Part shown: piece after piece, positions 10,861-13,652 of the stretch
Layout of the letters: each line of letters begins with the position of its first letter
How positions within the stretch are numbered: the stretch's first letter is position 1
Assembly (NCBI GenBank): GCA_003561595.1
Contig: PWWF01000074.1
Coordinates: 1 to 13,652, forward strand
DNA length: 13,652 nucleotides
Direction: 5' to 3'
Origin: Paracoccaceae bacterium
GTDB lineage: Bacteria; Pseudomonadota; Alphaproteobacteria; Rhodobacterales; Rhodobacteraceae
Translations under genes and position numbers: made by a program
The notes under the pieces: generated by a model
The model's database searches: none
What the model was told of the DNA's origin: nothing
Seen by the model: only the letters and a program-made list of their open reading frames with translations

Positions 10861-11673
10861 TCAGCCTTGTGTGCCCGCAGCCGCTTTTCTGATGCGCCGG
10901 ATATGGGCCCGCACACCGAATTTCCAGAACTGTCGGAGAAAAAGGGATATTGGCATCAACCTTCTGTACTTGAGTACAAATGATATCTTCCTGGCGTTAT
11001 TATTACGCAGATTGACCCCGTCATGTTGCCTGGCAATGGCAATGGCCGTCGGCGCGAATCCAATCTTCTCGCCGACCAGAAGCACTTCGAGAGCGAGGGC
11101 ACGATCCTCTGAAACGAACAGTTTTTCATCAAATCCTCCAACCTGCTGAAACAATCTCTTCTCGATCAACAGATTTATTCCGCCAGTGCCTGGGTTTTTT
11201 CGTAGCAGATATGAAACCGTCATCGTCTCAGGCGTTAAATTTTCTTGTTCTGAAAGAATGTCATTTCTGGATTGAAGAATTCGTCCATATACGCATCTTG
11301 TCGAACTCTCGTGCAGAGTCTTGCTTGCTTCCTGCAGAAACTCCAGGTCCCACCAGTCATCATCATCCAGAAACGCCAAATGCGTCCCTGTTGACTGGTT
11401 TGCACCGATATTCCTTGCCCCCGAGGGCCCGATCCGTGGCTTTGACCTGTGTATGGTCACGCCTTCAGGAAGCTCTGTAGGCTGAACCGGGAATTCGCCG
11501 TTATCTACAACGATTATCTCCTTGGGGCGAAGCGATTGATTTGCTGCCGAGCATATCGCAATCTTCAAATACGCCCAGGGACGATCGCATGTAGGAATAA
11601 TGACAGAAACTGAAAATTTGGTCTTTTCTGCGTCAGCCCCATCTGATGTGTTTTCGTCAGACACTTGAGTCAT
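10861..11673 (-). CDS. family 2 glycosyltransferase
   Basis: 270-aa GT-A fold enzyme that would transfer a sugar from a nucleotide-sugar donor, probably in surface glycan synthesis. ATG 11673 has AAGG about 6 nt upstream. The GT2 hallmarks are in order: V-S-V-I-I-P-T-C-D-R-P (22-32), I-I-V-V-D-N-G (53-59), G-P-S-G-A-R-N-I-G (82-90), A-F-L-D-D-D-D-W-W (100-108, containing the metal-binding D-x-D), and V-G-G-F-D-E plus S-E-D (188-190) further on, which fits the acceptor-side catalytic acidic region. A basic, hydrophobic C-terminus (about 225-262) may sit on the membrane. Base composition is clearly lower in GC than lpt, acnA or the SDR gene, suggesting transfer. The donor and acceptor cannot be told from the sequence. 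Confidence 0.9.
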   Translation of the reverse strand: MTQVSDENTSDGADAEKTKFSVSVIIPTCDRPWAYLKIAICSAANQSLRPKEIIVVDNGEFPVQPTELPEGVTIHRSKPRIGPSGARNIGANQSTGTHLAFLDDDDWWDLEFLQEASKTLHESSTRCVYGRILQSRNDILSEQENLTPETMTVSYLLRKNPGTGGINLLIEKRLFQQVGGFDEKLFVSEDRALALEVLLVGEKIGFAPTAIAIARQHDGVNLRNNNARKISFVLKYRRLMPISLFLRQFWKFGVRAHIRRIRKAAAGTQG

Positions 11674-11855
11674 GTCTTGCCTTTTCTGATGAATGCCACA
11701 CCAACCCCGACGCGTGACACTACATATCCTGAATTCGGTTCACCCTGCATGTGCCAGCGTTGTATAAAAATGTCTTGGCGAAGAATCGGCCCCCTTGACG
11801 TGCTCTGCTTGATCAGAGCCATGCCAGTTTGGTTAACTAAATGCCTTTCCAGCAC
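11670..11855 (-). CDS. possible small ORF coupled to the glycosyltransferase gene
   Basis: Doubtful. Between the kinase and glycosyltransferase genes one frame is open from at least 11996 to 11670. Its TGA (11672-11670) overlaps the glycosyltransferase ATG as ATGA, the same coupling seen at real gene junctions in this window. GTG 11855 has GGGGA 5 nt upstream and would give 61 aa; ATG 11822 would give 50 aa but has no ribosome binding site. The translation, ending Y-V-V-S-R-V-G-V-G-V-A-F-I-R-K-G-K-T, looks protein-like but I do not recognise it. It could be a real small protein, the tail of a lost gene, or chance. Confidence 0.28.
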   Translation of the reverse strand: MLERHLVNQTGMALIKQSTSRGPILRQDIFIQRWHMQGEPNSGYVVSRVGVGVAFIRKGKT

Positions 11856-12609
11856 GATATTCCCCAAGCCGGAGCAAAGCATGCTCTGCTTGCAAAACGA
11901 ATTTCGTACCCGGTCTGCCACGGATTGATGCCACCTGCCCCTCGTGTGCAATCCTTTGCGCTGCGTAACAGATAAACAATGCATCTGGTTCGACAAGGCC
12001 TAGTGTGGAGCGCTCCACAATATCAGGTCGCTCACAAATGAAGTCCAGCCAGCGCCTGCCGCTACCGCGCTGAGCCTCACTCAGATGGAAATGTAGCAGA
12101 TCGAATAAAGGGCACCCTTCGGCACGAAATCGATCAAGATCGATCACGCGCAAACTGTCATCATGGCAAAGAAAATTCTCCCTATGTAGGTCGCCGTGTG
12201 TAGGTCCGGACGGAAGTTCGATGCTTTCCACAGCTGCCCTGAGCCGGTTGTACACAGGTGCGTCGCCTGAAAGGATCCACTCCAGCGTGTCTATCGGCAA
12301 TAGCGAAGATGCAGGATGGCGGAGCCCCGCTTCCAAAGACCTTCGTACCAGTCTTGTCGCAAATCGACTCAGCGCTCCGACATCCGAAGCAGGCAGCTGC
12401 CGAGCCGCCGGAGCCACCAGCAAACGAAACCGACTGAAGGTTACCGGCAAAAGAATCCTGCCCCAGACCTGAGATCGAGCAGCAGACGCATAGCCGGTCT
12501 TCTCTCTCGCAAACATGAGGGGCGCGCCGCGACCATGAAACCATTTGAAGGCAAGCGGCCCTGCCACGATCACGATAGCTCCATTGCCTCGAATAAATGT
12601 GACGGTCAT
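11833..12609 (-). CDS. APH/choline-kinase-like phosphotransferase (probable glycan or small-molecule kinase)
   Basis: 258 aa as read from ATG 12609. The kinase fold signature is visible: a candidate ATP-binding lysine K22 in A-F-K-W-F, the catalytic loop H138-G-D-L-H-R-E-N145, and the metal-binding D157 in V-I-D-L-D-R-F, followed by P-L-F-D-L-L-H-F, as in the aminoglycoside phosphotransferase and choline/LPS kinase families. Next to a glycosyltransferase it is more likely to phosphorylate a sugar or lipid-linked glycan than to give drug resistance; that is inference from context. The N-terminus is uncertain: ATG 12609 is preceded in frame by a stop (TAA) and has only a poor ribosome binding site, while a strong AGGAGGTG (12645-12652) serves an ATG at 12634 in another frame. 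GC is lower than in the flanking conserved genes. Confidence 0.75.
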   Translation of the reverse strand: MTVTFIRGNGAIVIVAGPLAFKWFHGRGAPLMFAREKTGYASAARSQVWGRILLPVTFSRFRLLVAPAARQLPASDVGALSRFATRLVRRSLEAGLRHPASSLLPIDTLEWILSGDAPVYNRLRAAVESIELPSGPTHGDLHRENFLCHDDSLRVIDLDRFRAEGCPLFDLLHFHLSEAQRGSGRRWLDFICERPDIVERSTLGLVEPDALFICYAAQRIAHEGQVASIRGRPGTKFVLQAEHALLRLGEYRAGKAFS

Positions 12610-12644
12610 TGTCCGTTAATTTCACCTTTTTCATCTTCAGCTTT

Positions 12645-12652
12645 CACCTCCT
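12645..12652 (-). promoter_or_regulatory. strong ribosome binding site serving an out-of-frame ATG before the kinase gene
   Basis: AGGAGGTG on the minus strand lies 10 nt before ATG 12634-12632. That ATG opens M-K-K-V-K-L-T-D-N-D-R in a frame different from the kinase, whose own ATG is 25 nt further on. The 12634 frame stays open to 12182 but does not look like a kinase beyond the first residues. Either the kinase gene carries a frameshift just after its true start, or the short upstream reading frame acts as a leader that delivers ribosomes to the kinase ATG. Confidence 0.5.
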
Positions 12653-12810
12653 GCATTGCTACACACGCCGGGTATTTGATGCCACCTCTTGTTCGTGCGA
12701 TCAGTCGTGGCCTGCGCGCCAGCATCGCAGCGCCGATCACCAGCTTGCAACGCCCGGCCCCTTCGTGTCACTTACATCAAACGACGCGCATCACCGCACA
12801 GGTAAGCCCA

Positions 12811-13206
12811 ATGTCCACCCGCATCATCGCCCTTGTCTTTCTGGCCTTCACACTCGGGTTCATCATCCTGATGGCCTCGGTCACGTTTTTCGTGCGTGAA
12901 CCGCTGCCCATCGTCGGAGCGAATCAGACGCTTTTGCTGCACACAGTCGAGATCGAGCCCCAGATCCGCAGCGCCGTGGCCATCGACGGCGGCTACCGTG
13001 TGGATCTGACCGTCGAGCATGACACCAGCCAGGCGCCCGAGGTCCTGCTGCGCCCTGCAGGCGGCCAGCCCATCCCGCTCGATACCGGCACGGACAGCAG
13101 TGGCGCATGGTCCGGCAGCGGCCAATTGACCCGTCCGGGCCGCTGGGAACTGGTGCTGACCGAGGGCACGACGCGCGAGGTCATGCAGTTCATCACCCGC
13201 GAGTGA
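12811..13206 (+). CDS. membrane-anchored protein of unknown function, 131 aa
   Basis: I do not recognise a named family. ATG 12811 was chosen because homology with the relic at 10622 begins there; the in-frame extension to 12316 would run antisense to the kinase gene. One N-terminal membrane helix (about residues 5-27) is followed by a periplasmic domain with alternating polar/hydrophobic strands: E-P-L-P-I-V-G-A-N, Y-R-V-D-L-T-V-E-H, S-G-S-G-Q-L-T-R-P-G-R-W-E-L-V-L. The last motif resembles the small Ig-like domains of the FixH/YtkA kind, but this is a weak resemblance. GC and codon use match the core genes rather than the low-GC insert. The ribosome binding site is modest (AGGTAAG, about 5 nt before the ATG). 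A decayed second copy lies at 10622, on the other side of the two glycan genes. Confidence 0.8.
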   Translation: MSTRIIALVFLAFTLGFIILMASVTFFVREPLPIVGANQTLLLHTVEIEPQIRSAVAIDGGYRVDLTVEHDTSQAPEVLLRPAGGQPIPLDTGTDSSGAWSGSGQLTRPGRWELVLTEGTTREVMQFITRE

Positions 13207-13287
13207 ACCGCCGCGCCCGACCATCGTTTCGCAGGAACATCCCAACGATCACCTGAACAGCAGTGCACTGGGCAGATGAACGCTATA

Positions 13288-13652
13288 TCAGGGGGCTGGC
13301 CCATCCCTGTCTTTCACGAATTGAGACAGACCGCTTTCGCACACGATCTTGACCCCAAAGGGCATTTTCTCGACACCTGCAACAAGGCCCATCGCCAGGC
13401 GATGACGACCATTGGGACCCCAGAAGACCACGCCCGAAGGATCCCATGATGCGCGCACCACATTCCACCGCCTGGAACTGAATCCGTCCCTCTGCACAGT
13501 CTCGAAAATCCTGTCGAGCTTTTCATACCTCGCCGCAAGATGTTCGAGAGTGCGCGCGTCCGCCGAGGGTTTGCCATCGACGATCTTGCGTTTGTAATTC
13601 TGATACACCGGTGTTTTTTCCCATGGCAGACCATCTATCCAGCGCAGGCGGC
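13288..13652 (-). CDS. ParB-like protein of glycan-locus type, C-terminal 120 residues (cut by right edge)
   Basis: The frame is open from the right edge to TGA 13290-13288. Internal GTG and ATG codons are not convincing starts, so the gene begins outside the window. The visible part reads W-I-D-G-L-P-W-E-K-T-P-V-Y-Q-N-Y near its beginning, then R-Y-E-K-L-D-R-I-F-E-T-V-Q-R-D-G-F (41-57), then F-W-G-P-N-G-R-H-R-L-A-M-G (76-88) and a strand K-M-P-F-G-V-K-I-V. This order (a 'W-x-x-T-x-x-Y' start, a 'R-Y-x-x-L-D-x-x' helix, 'G-R-H-R-L' and a final 'I-P-V-x-V'-like strand) is what I know from uncharacterised proteins with a ParB-like fold found in capsule and LPS gene clusters. No function is established. 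It is convergent with the 131-aa protein gene; 81 nt separate them with no clear terminator. Confidence 0.6.
   Translation of the reverse strand, partial: RLRWIDGLPWEKTPVYQNYKRKIVDGKPSADARTLEHLAARYEKLDRIFETVQRDGFSSRRWNVVRASWDPSGVVFWGPNGRHRLAMGLVAGVEKMPFGVKIVCESGLSQFVKDRDGPAP

Noticed and set aside
10965..10978. Inverted repeat TGTACT-TG-AGTACA
   Set aside because: Lies inside the glycosyltransferase coding sequence, isolated, and short enough to occur by chance.
12316..12810. N-terminal extension of the 131-aa protein
   Set aside because: It runs antisense to the kinase gene, reads as low-complexity sequence, and homology with the relic copy starts at the 12811 ATG.
10544..12810. Insertion sequence or transposon carrying the glycan genes
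   Set aside because: No transposase, integrase, terminal inverted repeats or short target-site duplication were seen; the flanking similarity is between diverged gene copies rather than exact ends.

Overview
The window looks like chromosomal DNA of a high-GC alphaproteobacterium, most likely Rhodobacteraceae. The grounds are the LptF/LptG/LptD and AcnA sequence types, codon use rich in GCG/GCC/CGC, and a G/C-rich intergenic hairpin element (about 3300-3360) of a kind I recall from many genomes of that family. No tRNA, rRNA, CRISPR array, transposase or integrase was found.

Left part (1-3220, minus strand): a tightly coupled operon for lipopolysaccharide export, lptF-lptG-lptD. Each junction is an ATGA stop/start overlap. 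lptD runs off the left edge. LptF and LptG are the inner-membrane permease pair of the Lpt transporter; LptD is the outer-membrane translocon.

Next (3370-6807, minus strand): a three-gene unit encoding a secreted DUF1223 thioredoxin-like protein, a small two-[2Fe-2S] subunit and a large Tat-exported molybdenum hydroxylase subunit of the isoquinoline 1-oxidoreductase (IorA/IorB) type. The substrate cannot be read from the sequence. An intergenic region (6808-7052) with two overlapping perfect palindromes separates this unit from the divergent acnA.

Middle (7053-10543, plus strand): acnA (aconitase) followed by a short-chain dehydrogenase/reductase (SDR) whose GTG start overlaps the acnA stop. 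A near-perfect intrinsic terminator (10-bp stem, 5-nt loop, T run) lies inside the first part of the SDR coding sequence, about 100 nt past the acnA stop. It would end most acnA transcripts inside the SDR gene.

Right part (10544-13652): a visibly lower-GC insert (about 10861-12609, minus strand) with a GT2 glycosyltransferase and an APH-like small-molecule/glycan kinase. It lies between two copies of one gene: a decayed copy at 10622-about 10840 (in-frame stop and deletion) and an intact 131-aa membrane-anchored protein of unknown function at 12811-13206. The window ends in a minus-strand gene cut by the edge, whose C-terminal part resembles the ParB-like 'G-R-H-R-L' proteins found in glycan biosynthesis loci. 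Together the right end suggests the border of a surface-polysaccharide region acquired or rearranged beside the acnA locus.

The most notable observations are the terminator embedded in a coding sequence, the relic/intact gene pair bracketing the low-GC insert, the out-of-frame ribosome binding site at the kinase start, and the double palindrome upstream of acnA. I did not find a clear new multi-gene defence or mobile system.
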